A DNA stretch of 64,000 nt, from the NCBI RefSeq assembly GCF_900176355.1, contig NZ_FWXI01000006.1:63140-127139 (forward strand), read 5' to 3'. Position numbers and translations under genes: made by a program. The notes below the pieces were generated by a model, which worked only from the letters and a program-made list of their open reading frames with translations, ran no database searches and was not told where the DNA came from. Source of the stretch: Sporomusa malonica (GTDB lineage Bacteria; Bacillota; Negativicutes; Sporomusales; Sporomusaceae). Positions within the stretch are counted from its first letter, which is position 1. Each line of letters opens with the position of its first letter. Of this stretch, positions 15,811-22,919 are shown one piece after another.

Positions 15811-16078
15811 TATTGCCATCCTCCTTTGGCATAAAGCTCACAGAATTGAATTTCTTACCCGGAAACTCCTTAAGGTAATATTTCGTATGCCATGTATGAG
15901 GTTCAATTAATTCAATTTCGTAAGTTTCTCCCTCTGTAAGCAATCCACGCGGATCATCGTTGCCGCCCCATCTTACTTGCTCATCACTAGCGCCGGTGTA
16001 TTTAACCTTTGATCCTGATTGCACTGTATCGGTTTTTCCAAGGGCTTCTATGATTTCAAACCTGCTTAAATCAATCAC
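15803..16078 (-). CDS. small beta-rich phage protein
   Basis: A 91-residue protein (MIDLSRFEIIEALGKTD...) with the pattern G-S-K-V-K-Y-T-G and L-T-E-G-E-T-Y-E-I-E-L-I, then Y-Y-L-K-E-F-P-G-K-K-F-N-S-V-S-F. This looks like a small beta-barrel seen in phage genomes of unknown role. It is coupled by short overlaps on both sides. Confidence 0.55.
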   Translation of the reverse strand: MIDLSRFEIIEALGKTDTVQSGSKVKYTGASDEQVRWGGNDDPRGLLTEGETYEIELIEPHTWHTKYYLKEFPGKKFNSVSFMPKEDGNNE

Positions 16079-16266
16079 TTATCCCCCTCCTCCTTCTTTC
16101 TCCATTCTGAACATGCCGCCGTAGAATGACATACAGCACTGTACTGCCCTCGGTCAGCTCGTAATTGACATTTTCCACGCCTGTAGTAACTTACTTTGAC
16201 CGCTGATAGATATTCAGCGCAATTACTACATCTTGGCTGTCCTTTTCTGCCGCGATTATTAGACAT
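16075..16266 (-). CDS. 63-residue Cys-containing basic protein
   Basis: I use ATG 16266, behind GGGGCGGGGAAAG. The longer frame from 16401 runs through another gene in a wrong frame. The product begins MSNNRGRKGQPRCSNCAEYL, with C-x2-C and two more cysteines later, a zinc-knuckle pattern. It overlaps the broken zinc gene upstream by 8 bases. Confidence 0.55.
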   Translation of the reverse strand: MSNNRGRKGQPRCSNCAEYLSAVKVSYYRRGKCQLRADRGQYSAVCHSTAACSEWRKKEEGDK

Positions 16267-16453
16267 TACTTTCCCCGCCCCTCTCGGAGCTCTCCCAGTT
16301 CTGCAGATATTTGCACCGCTGGCACTTGGAGAAAGGTTAGTCGCTTTCTTGAGTGCAATATCCTTCGCATTTATCTGGCAGTTCGACTTTAGGAGTTCCA
16401 ATCATTAACCATTTACCACGTCTGATTACACGGCAGTTTTCTATAGTTTTCAT
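16259..16453 (-). pseudogene. zinc-knuckle gene interrupted by an in-frame TAA
   Basis: ATG 16453 (behind GGGCGGGG) opens a frame coding MKTIENCRVIRRGKW ... C-E-G-Y-C-T-Q-E-S-D, then TAA at 16337-16339. The same frame continues without further stops as P-F-S-K-C-Q-R-C-K-Y-L-Q-N-W-E-S and ends at 16259, overlapping the next ATG. Related phage proteins I recall have a Cys pair after the C-x-G-Y and E-S-D region, so the downstream part is clearly its second zinc half. A single base change (for example GAA to TAA) explains it. A 38-residue truncated product may still be made. Confidence 0.65.
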
Positions 16454-16764
16454 CTATGCCCCGCCCTTGCTGCAAGCTCACGGCAGTAGTATTGCAATAC
16501 ACAACCGCGAGTCCCTTCAGCGACTTCGTGACATTCTTTAGAATTAATGTTGCCCTTGCACGGTGCAAAAGGTATTATTTCACAGTATCCTTTTTCTGCA
16601 GCCCTCCCTAACTCCGCCTCCTGGGACTGGGATTCGAGCAGGGAAGCAATTTCGTTTGCCCGTTGTATCGATATCGGCTTAATACCTGGCAACCTCGGGG
16701 AAAAATCAATTGTGTTATCCCGCAATATCTCTATCGACTGCTCCGGTGTAAGTTTAGCGTCCAC
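16450..16764 (-). CDS. phage protein with C-terminal cysteines
   Basis: A 104-residue protein (MDAKLTPEQSIEILRDNTID...). It has an N-terminal helical half with S-I-Q-R-A-N-E-I-A-S-L-L-E-S, then C-E-I-I-P-F, C-K-G-N, E-C-H-E-V and C-V-L-Q-Y-Y-C-R-E-L-A. The spacing suggests one metal site. It overlaps both neighbours by 4-11 bases. Function unknown. Confidence 0.55.
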   Translation of the reverse strand: MDAKLTPEQSIEILRDNTIDFSPRLPGIKPISIQRANEIASLLESQSQEAELGRAAEKGYCEIIPFAPCKGNINSKECHEVAEGTRGCVLQYYCRELAARAGHR

Positions 16765-16981
16765 ACCGATTCACCTTCCCATCTTCATCGGCTTGTTCCA
16801 AAATCCTAATGCACCGTTTGCATGTTACTTCCGAATAATCAGCTTCATATGTCACATCATCTATAGTCCAGGTATTGTTGCAGGCACTAGCAATCTTTAC
16901 AACACCGCCAAGACTATGTTTAATGCCACAATGCAGAATCTTTTTTCTTTTTACGATATTAACCAAACCTTTAAACGCCAT
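16754..16981 (-). CDS. 75-residue protein with C-x2-C finger
   Basis: ATG 16981 follows GGAGGCCGATC, so I prefer it to the longer frame from 17068. The product begins MAFKGLVNIVKRKKILHCGI and ends V-T-C-K-R-C-I-R-I-L-E, with His 17, Cys 18 and the C-x2-C as possible ligands. The style recalls DNA- or RNA-binding mini-proteins. Function unknown. Confidence 0.5.
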   Translation of the reverse strand: MAFKGLVNIVKRKKILHCGIKHSLGGVVKIASACNNTWTIDDVTYEADYSEVTCKRCIRILEQADEDGKVNRCGR

Positions 16982-17225
16982 GATCGGCCTCCGTCTCTGA
17001 AACCTCATGCCCTTTGCATCCCGTTTTCCAGTCAAAATTATCACACTCGCCAAATGGTAACATTTCATGCCCTTGTGCTAACTCATCCATGAGAAAATTC
17101 CTTACTTCATCGGCTGTTCTTAACGGTTTACCATCTACCGTGATACTTGGAGCCATTCGTTTCATTTCGGCTTTTGTCTGATTTAAAGCACCACGAACAG
17201 ATAAGCACAAATGAACTTTCTTCAT
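16971..17225 (-). CDS. 84-residue phage protein
   Basis: Start ATG 17225 lies behind GGAGGGTGTGGA. The product (MKKVHLCLSVRGALNQTKAE...) has a middle L-R-T-A-D-E-V-R-N-F-L-M-D-E-L-A-Q-G-H-E-M-L-P-F-G-E-C-D-N-F. The phrase G-H-E-x-L-P-x-G-x-C is seen in other phage mini-proteins of unknown role. Confidence 0.55.
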   Translation of the reverse strand: MKKVHLCLSVRGALNQTKAEMKRMAPSITVDGKPLRTADEVRNFLMDELAQGHEMLPFGECDNFDWKTGCKGHEVSETEADHGV

Positions 17226-17629
17226 TCCACACCCTCCGTCCCCGGCAGCGGTACTCGTTCGCACTTCTCAATAGTCAAGCATGGGCATTTAATTTCGCGC
17301 TCCGCTACCCATTTATAAAACGCCTCGTCAAGCAACTCTTGCAAGCGTTCACTATCGCCGCACTCTAAACTGTTCATGAATCTATCTCCAGTGTCATGAT
17401 CTCCACCATAATCATCATCAATTTTTTCTGCGGCTTTTTCAATAACCGAATCAGCATCAATTGGAGAGTCTACTGGTATTTCCTGCACTTGGCCAACATA
17501 CAACCGTTCCCATCTTTCATCCTTTGCATACTCTATGCCGGCAGCAATCGCCTCTTCTTTGGTGCTAAAATGGTCATTGCACCAATTGCCATCCTCATGG
17601 TTATTAAACGTCCAATCGCCGTTATTCAT
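17222..17629 (-). CDS. acidic phage protein of unknown function
   Basis: A 135-residue protein that begins MNNGDWTFNNHEDGNWCNDH, with F-S-T-K-E-E-A-I-A-A-G-I-E-Y-A next. This part resembles phage proteins that start with a W-x-F-S/T-x-x-x-E segment and an A-I-x-x-G helix. The C-terminal half is acidic with a C-P-C-L-T-I-E-K-C motif. It overlaps both neighbours by 4-8 bases. Function unknown. Confidence 0.55.
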   Translation of the reverse strand: MNNGDWTFNNHEDGNWCNDHFSTKEEAIAAGIEYAKDERWERLYVGQVQEIPVDSPIDADSVIEKAAEKIDDDYGGDHDTGDRFMNSLECGDSERLQELLDEAFYKWVAEREIKCPCLTIEKCERVPLPGTEGVE

Positions 17630-18032
17630 TGTTAATTACCTCCTGTGTGTTAACCTCCGGCAGCGGTGGTAGAGGCTGCCAGTGGGTTATCTTTGCACCT
17701 AAAGCCCAGTCAGTATCCTCATTCTCACTGGAACACTCATACCAGCCTTCTGGCCAGTATTCCTCACCGTTTTCATCAATGTCAGTATCGCCATCATAGC
17801 CCATATCCTCAATATTGATTTCGTAATTTTTGACATAGTACGCCTTATACCACTCTTTGCCATCCGTACATAGGACAATAGTGGGCTCAGTAATTCCGTA
17901 TTTACCAACTTTGTTCTCCGGCAGTGCTGTCCCCACACTCACCCACTGCCTTGCAGCGCCGAGTTTAGCCAGGCGTAAAACCTCATTAATGCCCAATTTT
18001 AGCAAACTATTATAATCATCAATCACGCTCAC
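17622..18032 (-). CDS. DUF551-type phage protein
   Basis: GTG 18032 follows AGGGAGG, giving a 136-residue product; the longer frame from 18110 would run over the tiny zinc-ribbon gene. The core has W-V-S-V-G-T-A-L-P-E-N near residue 30, V-L-C-T-D-G-K-E-W-Y-K-A-Y-Y, and ends I-T-H-W-Q-P-L-P-P-L-P-E. This is the DUF551 signature, a frequent phage protein of unknown function. Confidence 0.75.
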   Translation of the reverse strand: MSVIDDYNSLLKLGINEVLRLAKLGAARQWVSVGTALPENKVGKYGITEPTIVLCTDGKEWYKAYYVKNYEINIEDMGYDGDTDIDENGEEYWPEGWYECSSENEDTDWALGAKITHWQPLPPLPEVNTQEVINNE

Positions 18033-18045
18033 CGCTGGTACCTCC

Positions 18046-18153
18046 CTAATTCTCATACCCACACTTTGGACACACACTGTTTCTGAGGTAATTCGTGGTT
18101 TCAAACTCATGGCCGCACTTTTTGCAAGTTATACACGTGGCCCACATGCTCAA
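18046..18153 (-). CDS. 35-residue zinc-ribbon protein
   Basis: A tiny frame behind AGGAGG: TTG at 18153 (spacing 7) or ATG at 18147. It codes for C-I-T-C-K-K-C-G-H-E-F, then N-S-V-C-P-K-C-G-Y-E-N and TAG. Two C-x2-C-G knuckles in 33 residues form a minimal rubredoxin-like zinc ribbon. It overlaps the upstream gene by 4 bases. The double knuckle makes it very likely real. Confidence 0.7.
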   Translation of the reverse strand: MSMWATCITCKKCGHEFETTNYLRNSVCPKCGYEN

Positions 18154-18422
18154 AGTTGTTCCTCCTGTACCTGCGCAAATTTGCAAGATTTATCCGTACT
18201 ACCACTTAACCTGCGCCAAGTAGTCATATCCCGGTCACATGTTATTTCTCGGTAACCGCCAAGAGCAACAACTGCCATGCCCTTAAATTTACATGCCTCA
18301 CACTGAGGCGTTTTCCGAAATGTGCCTTTCTTGTTTAAAAATTTAACTCTTGCCATTCCAACAGTTCTGTTTGCTGTAATGTTATATGACCGTTCAATAA
18401 AAGATTTTTCTTTTATATCCAT
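18150..18422 (-). CDS. 90-residue protein with C-x2-C pair
   Basis: The product (MDIKEKSFIERSYNITANRT...) has a central Q-C-E-A-C-K-F-K-G and later cysteines at C-D-R-D and S-C-K-F. This gives four Cys in the C-x2-C...C...C arrangement of a zinc finger. The neighbours are small Cys-rich genes of the same block. Function unknown. Confidence 0.55.
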   Translation of the reverse strand: MDIKEKSFIERSYNITANRTVGMARVKFLNKKGTFRKTPQCEACKFKGMAVVALGGYREITCDRDMTTWRRLSGSTDKSCKFAQVQEEQL

Positions 18423-18427
18423 AAAAT

Positions 18428-18814
18428 CTAGATATCCCTCCTAATCGGTATAACTTGAGCCATCTGCTTTTCACCCTGATCGCCATACTCACTATTGTCG
18501 TAATAATAAAACTCAATGCGGCATTCAATAGCAATCATTCGTTCTGTTATCCACTTTAAAGGTGTTACCTTGGTAATTTTGATCGGAGTTTCTTTGCCCT
18601 GTAGAGTATAATCATCTGACCACTTACCCAGTTCAGGTATTGGCTCATTAATTTTGATTTTAAACCGACTGCCACTAGCGAATTCAATACGGCCGCGAGG
18701 ATCCTTCTTAAATCCGAGACAGGGAATTGTGTAGCTTTTCCGGTTACCATAGCACTTACCGCCATGGGTGCTATATTGTTCGCAGTAATCGCATTCTTTT
18801 TGAGGTGAAATCAT
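18428..18814 (-). CDS. phage protein with N-terminal C-x2-C, beta-rich body
   Basis: A 128-residue protein. The N-terminus C-D-Y-C-E-Q-Y ... C-Y-G-N ... C-L-G-F-K resembles the C-x-x-C-x-x-Y zinc motif seen in several genes here; the rest (F-K-I-K-I-N-E-P-I-P, then I-A-I-E-C-R-I-E-F-Y-Y-Y) is beta-rich. No known family is recognised. Confidence 0.55.
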   Translation of the reverse strand: MISPQKECDYCEQYSTHGGKCYGNRKSYTIPCLGFKKDPRGRIEFASGSRFKIKINEPIPELGKWSDDYTLQGKETPIKITKVTPLKWITERMIAIECRIEFYYYDNSEYGDQGEKQMAQVIPIRRDI

Positions 18815-18819
18815 GGTGG

Positions 18820-19029
18820 TTAGAATCCATTAAAATCCGGAAGGTTATCGTACTCTTCCTCAGTCATTTCAGTAACCGCAATGTAATAACCCCGTGTTTC
18901 TTCACCTATCTTCATATCTTCGGCTTCAGCCTCTATTTCTGCGGCAATCAAAGCAACAGCGGAATCTATGGTCTTAAATGCGCACCAATTGCTATCTGAG
19001 CACACTTTGTAAATCTTGATCTTAGCCAT
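18820..19029 (-). CDS. 69-residue phage protein
   Basis: A short acidic protein: MAKIKIYKVCSDSNWCAFKT, an Ala/Glu-rich helix (A-L-I-A-A-E-I-E-A-E-A-E-D-M), then Y-Y-I-A-V-T-E-M-T-E-E-E-Y-D-N-L. It overlaps the upstream gene by 8 bases. The last part resembles short phage proteins of unknown role. No function can be given. Confidence 0.5.
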   Translation of the reverse strand: MAKIKIYKVCSDSNWCAFKTIDSAVALIAAEIEAEAEDMKIGEETRGYYIAVTEMTEEEYDNLPDFNGF

Positions 19030-19321
19030 TCATGTCAACCTCCTTCTTACTTGGCACAAACCTACTCTGCAAAATATCAAAACTAAACGGCATCGACTCA
19101 CTATGCGAAAGGATCCAGTTTTGCAGACTTTCAAACAACTTCTCAGAGTCCCATTGTTCCATTTCTTTGAACTTACAGACTTTTGCACATGCTTTCTCAC
19201 AAAAGTTGTCTCCACAATCATTCATGCAACAATGAGCTTTGCCGCTATCATCGCACCGCAGACACTCTTCGCAGTCGTAATCATTGGCACTTACTTCTGG
19301 CTTATTGCAAATATCGAACAT
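19022..19321 (-). CDS. 99-residue Cys-rich protein
   Basis: Start ATG 19321 follows GGAGG and lies just after the upstream stop at 19324. Nine or more cysteines cluster between residues 5 and 51 (D-C-E-E-C-L-R-C, H-C-C-M-N-D-C, F-C-E-K-A-C-A-K-V-C), a pattern for two metal sites or an iron-sulfur cluster. The last 45 residues are helical without Cys. Family not recognised. Confidence 0.55.
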   Translation of the reverse strand: MFDICNKPEVSANDYDCEECLRCDDSGKAHCCMNDCGDNFCEKACAKVCKFKEMEQWDSEKLFESLQNWILSHSESMPFSFDILQSRFVPSKKEVDMNG

Positions 19322-19323
19322 AG

Positions 19324-19722
19324 TTACACCGACCTCCATGCATACTCTGGCGGTTCAGGCAATATCCATAAATGCCGCATGTTTGCTACGTTTACCAAAT
19401 CACTATCTGCCGGATAAATTTCTACTGCAAACTTATCGCCCCGCCCGCACTCATGCTTTAGTTGTTGTAATTCATCCCAGGTAATACCATCTTGCCATCT
19501 ATCATCATGGATAAGTTGAGTAAGCTGCACACTTAACCGTTCAATTCCGGCATTAGCATCATAAACCAGCACCAAAAAGTTTCGTGACCGCCAAACCTCT
19601 TTTAAACCTCTCGGCCTATTTATTGGCCAAGTTTCTTTCGGCACTCGTTGTAAAGTAACAGGATATTTATCGCTTTCTTGCTGTATAGCCCGATTAATTA
19701 ACGCTGTTTTAAAAGGACTCAC
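19324..19722 (-). CDS. DUF7694-like phage protein
   Basis: A 132-residue protein with the conserved run S-R-N-F-L-V-L-V-Y, W-Q-D-G-I-T-W-D-E-L-Q-Q-L-K, then A-V-E-I-Y-P-A-D-S-D-L-V-N-V-A-N-M-R-H-L-W. This fits a widespread phage family that I know as DUF7694, with no known function. The stop of the gene upstream of it abuts its start. Confidence 0.7.
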   Translation of the reverse strand: MSPFKTALINRAIQQESDKYPVTLQRVPKETWPINRPRGLKEVWRSRNFLVLVYDANAGIERLSVQLTQLIHDDRWQDGITWDELQQLKHECGRGDKFAVEIYPADSDLVNVANMRHLWILPEPPEYAWRSV

Positions 19723-20313
19723 CTACCCCGCCACCCTTTCATCATGATTTTTCAACTGCTCCGAGGCCATCTGTAACCCAATAAGATAAGCATGTACCTC
19801 AATTGGGATTACATTGCCAGCCGACCTTGCCCATTCGTTATAGTCCTGGTCTAACTCGCTGATAAAGTCATCATGATTATTTAGAATATAATCCCATTCA
19901 GATTTACTTGAACATTGTCGCGCCTCTTCGAATAGTCCTTGCATTTTTAAATGGTCATATTTTCGACCATCACCCTTCAAGTCTTTAACCCATTCGCGCA
20001 ATCGTTTAACGGCAGCTTCCGAGCAGAAAGAATACTTTTCTCCACGGTGGGCGCTTAATTTTGAGTGAAAGTAACTTCTGCAAGTGTCGTTGAAGGAATG
20101 AACATTAGCCTTCCAAGTAAGCGCAAATACAGCCGTTCCAATATCACCAGATATGTACATTTTTGAACCATCAAAGATATATCGGCAAGCATACATTATT
20201 GAACTTGGACGTTTCCAGTTCAATGCTTGCAAATCACCATGCTGTGCCAATGATGCTATATGGTCTGCAAACCATTCTTCGCGTATTACTTTTGCTTCTT
20301 GTGCTCGATCCAT
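19723..20313 (-). CDS. conserved phage protein of unknown function
   Basis: A 196-residue, mostly helical protein. W-F-A-D-H-I-A-S-L-A-Q-H-G-D-L and L-N-W-K-R-P-S-S-I-M-Y-A-C-R-Y-I, followed by G-D-I-G-T-A-V-F-A-L-T-W, are segments I have seen in phage genomes near SSB and replication genes, but without a tested role. It abuts the DUF7694-like gene and overlaps no neighbour. Confidence 0.6.
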   Translation of the reverse strand: MDRAQEAKVIREEWFADHIASLAQHGDLQALNWKRPSSIMYACRYIFDGSKMYISGDIGTAVFALTWKANVHSFNDTCRSYFHSKLSAHRGEKYSFCSEAAVKRLREWVKDLKGDGRKYDHLKMQGLFEEARQCSSKSEWDYILNNHDDFISELDQDYNEWARSAGNVIPIEVHAYLIGLQMASEQLKNHDERVAG

Positions 20314-20448
20314 CTATCCCGCCACCTTTTGCTGCTTCACGTTATCGCAAACCACACCAAGACATGGTACCGTGATAGGTTGAGGCTTGCCAGTACACTC
20401 CCCGCCCGCCGCCTTATAAATACAACTGATACCTGGCATAATGCACAT
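20314..20448 (-). CDS. 44-residue Cys-containing protein
   Basis: ATG 20448 lies 8 bases from GGAGG. The product MCIMPGISCIYKAAGGECTG contains five cysteines in all (C-I-M, S-C-I-Y, E-C-T, P-C-L, V-C-D). It fills the gap between two larger genes exactly, which supports it. Function unknown. Confidence 0.5.
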   Translation of the reverse strand: MCIMPGISCIYKAAGGECTGKPQPITVPCLGVVCDNVKQQKVAG

Positions 20449-20751
20449 TTACCCAACCTCCTTAAGTTTCTTGCGCCGACTTGGCTGTCCTGATAGGTTT
20501 TCAAAGTCATACCCGGGCTTCTTATTTTTTAACGGGCATTTTACATCGTGTAACCGATCAGCGTTAGGCATTGAATTCCACATGAGCGCAAACTCTTCAC
20601 TGCTCGGCTTTATAATCTTGTAGCTGCCATGCTTGCTCTGCCCCGCTCTTTCAACGGTGGATGGATCTATAACTATTCCGGCGCCAGCACCAACCTCAAC
20701 ACATTTAACACCCTCAGACTTACGAGCCGTTACCCTTGTTTTTACTGCCAT
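20449..20751 (-). CDS. 100-residue basic phage protein
   Basis: ATG 20751 follows GGGGCGGGGGAA, so I start there; the frame is open further up (to 20967) but overlaps SSB. The product MAVKTRVTARKSEGVKCVEV ends with a Lys/Arg-rich stretch (P-S-R-R-K-K-L-K). No catalytic motif. The position next to ssb suggests a DNA-related role, by inference only. Confidence 0.5.
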   Translation of the reverse strand: MAVKTRVTARKSEGVKCVEVGAGAGIVIDPSTVERAGQSKHGSYKIIKPSSEEFALMWNSMPNADRLHDVKCPLKNKKPGYDFENLSGQPSRRKKLKEVG

Positions 20752-20863
20752 TTCCCCCGCCCCTTCTCTAACGTTTCTTACTTCGTTGCCGTGCTTTAGC
20801 CGCCGCCCGTTTCCGGCGGTTACTGCCGGTTTGAGTCGACGAACTGCCGACGTTTTTAGACTT

Positions 20864-21256
20864 TCAAAACGGAATTTCCTCATCAGGGAATACATCTTTG
20901 CCAAATGAATTAACGTCAATATTCTCATTATCGCCACTAGGCTGTTGTTTCTTTTCAAGGAATTCAACGGTCTGAGCTACTACTTCCGCAATTCTACGCT
21001 TTTGACCATCGTTTGCCTCGTATGACCGAATTTGTAAGCGCCCCTCGATGAGTACCCGCTGCCCCTTAGTTAAGTTATTGCCGCATACTTCAGCCAGTTT
21101 TTCCCACGCAACAATAGGTATAAAGTCCGCGCTGTTTTGACCCTGCCCACCGAAGCGATTAACAGCCAGCGTGAAGGAGGCTACTGCCTTACCACTTTGG
21201 GTATACCTTACTTCCGGATCTTGAGCCAAGCGGCCAACTAGAATTACTTTGTTCAT
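20864..21256 (-). CDS. ssb: single-stranded DNA-binding protein
   Basis: A 130-residue SSB with the OB fold: N-K-V-I-L-V-G-R-L-A-Q-D-P-E-V-R-Y at the N-terminus, F-I-P-I-V-A-W near residue 45, G-Q-R-V-L-I-E-G-R-L-Q-I-R-S-Y. It ends in the acidic tip D-E-E-I-P-F that recruits replication and repair partners. It coats ssDNA at the phage fork. The ATG overlaps the stop of the upstream gene by 4 bases. Confidence 0.95.
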   Translation of the reverse strand: MNKVILVGRLAQDPEVRYTQSGKAVASFTLAVNRFGGQGQNSADFIPIVAWEKLAEVCGNNLTKGQRVLIEGRLQIRSYEANDGQKRRIAEVVAQTVEFLEKKQQPSGDNENIDVNSFGKDVFPDEEIPF

Positions 21257-21564
21257 GACATCATCCCGCCCATAAATTTGATTGGAATACCAGCGCTCCT
21301 TGCATACCCAACCTCAATGCAGCACCCTTCGGACTGTTGCCAATCTCCGTATACCCAAAGTTCTTCAGCTTTTAATAACAACATCAGACAATATTTCATG
21401 ACTAATGTCTGGTCACCAACAGGATTGACAAAGCCAAATGCATGGATTGGGCTAAACGGTATGACCTCACCTTGTTCATGAATTTCTTCGCATATGGCCG
21501 TGATGCTTTCGATATTCTTATCGACATTGCCGCGCAATGGATGTGCTATATATACTGGTTTCAT
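21253..21564 (-). CDS. nucleoside 2-deoxyribosyltransferase-like protein
   Basis: A 103-residue protein of the DUF4406/DUF7768 style: Y-I-A-H-P-L-R-G-N near the N-terminus, V-I-P-F-S-P-I-H-A-F, then L-L-L-K-A-E-E-L-W-V-Y-G-D and S-E-G-C-C-I-E-V-G-Y-A. The Rossmann-like core and the S-E-G...E-V active-site region match deoxyribosyltransferase relatives. Its substrate is unknown; a role in nucleotide salvage or DNA modification is plausible. Confidence 0.7.
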   Translation of the reverse strand: MKPVYIAHPLRGNVDKNIESITAICEEIHEQGEVIPFSPIHAFGFVNPVGDQTLVMKYCLMLLLKAEELWVYGDWQQSEGCCIEVGYARSAGIPIKFMGGMMS

Positions 21565-21597
21565 AGTTCTACCCGCCCCATATTTTTTTAAAGATTC

Positions 21598-21954
21598 TTA
21601 TCCGGCTTTCTCGCCCGACACTACCGAAAAACGTTTCTTCCAGACCTTTGGTTTAACGCCATCCCTGTTGCGTTGACATGCTGCCATCCCTATTCGCAAA
21701 TTGCCTGCCGGATCAAACTCACCTACCGAGGTATAGCCGCCAGTGTCTAAAAGCTCTGGACACAACTCAATTGACATACATGCCGCGCAAGTCATATGCG
21801 ATTCATACAGATACGCAAACTCATTATAGTTGCGCTGGATAAGCTCATTGCTGACATGGGGAAAGAGTTGCCTTGCATAGCTATAAACTGCCGCCACATA
21901 TCGCTTTAACTCTACAGCATCCACGTTTTCCGGAAGGTTGACTTGGACTTCCAT
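21598..21954 (-). CDS. zinc-binding protein resembling the N-terminal domain of DnaI-type helicase loaders
   Basis: Start ATG 21954 follows GGTGG. The 118-residue product has a helical N-terminus, then C-A-A-C-M-S-I-E-L-C-P-E-L-L-D-T-G-G-Y and a later Cys in A-A-C-Q-R-N-R-D. This Cys spacing resembles DnaI/DnaC-like loader N-domains that contact the helicase. No AAA+ domain follows. It sits next to the DnaD-type initiator, where a loader is expected. The loader link is a moderate-confidence inference. Confidence 0.45.
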   Translation of the reverse strand: MEVQVNLPENVDAVELKRYVAAVYSYARQLFPHVSNELIQRNYNEFAYLYESHMTCAACMSIELCPELLDTGGYTSVGEFDPAGNLRIGMAACQRNRDGVKPKVWKKRFSVVSGEKAG

Positions 21955-21955
21955 T

Positions 21956-22879
21956 CTATCCACCACCTTGATAGGCTTTTATAAACTGATCTTTCTTGTC
22001 CTCTATGCTGAATTGTCCCAGTAGAACGCGCAAGCTAACTAGTTTGACTGCATTATCAATTTTGTTATGAGACCACTTTAGGCGCTTGGTAGGGTCACGC
22101 TTTGACTCTTCAATTTGGCTAGATACCTCAAGCCATGCCTGATCAGCGTTAGGTGGTCCAATATTTACCGAGTCTGCCGATTGCTTAGTTGACTGCTTGT
22201 CCGGCTTTCTTACTCCAAAGCCGTGTACTTTCCAGTTTTTTAAGCAAGCATCAATATACGACCAGTTCCGAGCATTATGTTTTACTGCCTCACAGATAGC
22301 GGCCTTAACCCATTCGGGAGAATATGTATCTACAGCATCGGCTATAAACTGGGCTACTGTACTGCTCACTATGCCAACTTCGTTTTGGTACAAACTAAAA
22401 ACCTCGCGTGCGCCCGCGCTATTATCATCATCATCTTTTATATTCTCTGTATCTGTATCTGTATCTGTATATAGGGCGTGACTTGGCGTGACATCGGCGT
22501 GACTTGATGTGACAGGGTTATTTTGTTCGCGTGACCGTTGTTTTCTTTTGCGTTCGCGTGTGGCATCTGGGGTATCAGACGCTTTTTCATATTGACGATC
22601 AAGGAATTTGGTTACAAAAATAGACCCATCATCTTGCCGCTGAATTAGATTAAACTCCTCTGACGCAAATAGGTCTAATGCTTCTTTTAATTGATCTTCT
22701 GTCGTATGTAATGATGTTGCCAGCCCCCGAAATGGGAACCTGGGGATAGTACCCCGACTGTCAGGCGGCATATCTGACGCCATCGCCAACAGGTTTATCC
22801 AAATCCTAAATTGATGGTCTGTGAGTGCCAACATTTTGGGATCATCTTTAATTTCTGAGTATAAGCGAAACCATTTCAT
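21956..22879 (-). CDS. DnaD-type phage replication initiator
   Basis: A 307-residue protein. Residues 1-105 are a winged-helix replisome-organiser domain (MKWFRLYSEIKDDPKM, F-R-I-W-I-N-L-L-A-M-A-S). A variable linker follows, with a D-T-D-T-D-T run, then a DnaD/DnaB_2-like C-terminal domain near residues 150-215 (Y-S-P-E-W-V-K-A-A-I-C-E-A-V, N-W-S-Y-I-D-A-C-L-K-N-W). Such proteins bind the phage origin and recruit the host helicase. The linker DNA contains phased GCGTGAC repeats, so the gene probably carries its own origin. Confidence 0.85.
   Translation of the reverse strand: MKWFRLYSEIKDDPKMLALTDHQFRIWINLLAMASDMPPDSRGTIPRFPFRGLATSLHTTEDQLKEALDLFASEEFNLIQRQDDGSIFVTKFLDRQYEKASDTPDATRERKRKQRSREQNNPVTSSHADVTPSHALYTDTDTDTENIKDDDDNSAGAREVFSLYQNEVGIVSSTVAQFIADAVDTYSPEWVKAAICEAVKHNARNWSYIDACLKNWKVHGFGVRKPDKQSTKQSADSVNIGPPNADQAWLEVSSQIEESKRDPTKRLKWSHNKIDNAVKLVSLRVLLGQFSIEDKKDQFIKAYQGGG
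22475..22535. repeat. iteron cluster 1 (GCGTGAC), candidate phage replication origin
   Basis: Exact GCGTGAC copies start at 22476, 22486, 22497 and 22529, with a degenerate ATGTGAC at 22507. Spacings are 10, 11, 10 and 22 bases, one or two helix turns, so all copies face the same side of the DNA. The cluster lies within the linker-coding part of the initiator gene, as in lambda O. A GTATCT hexamer run (22445-22472) and an AT-rich stretch lie beside it and could melt. Confidence 0.65.
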
Positions 22880-22919
22880 GAACTCACCGCCCTACAGGCA
22901 TCTTTCTTTATAATTATCT

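Noticed and set aside
20752..20863. Read-through of the SSB stop giving a 31-residue basic tail, and a longer start for the gene at 20449
   Set aside because: SSB ends in the normal D-E-E-I-P-F tip, and ATG 20751 has a strong ribosome site. The extra frames have no support.
22440..22473. GTATCT hexamer microsatellite as a phase-variation repeat
   Set aside because: The unit is 6 bp and in frame (coding D-T-D-T), so changes in copy number would not shift the frame. More likely part of the origin's melting region or just low complexity.
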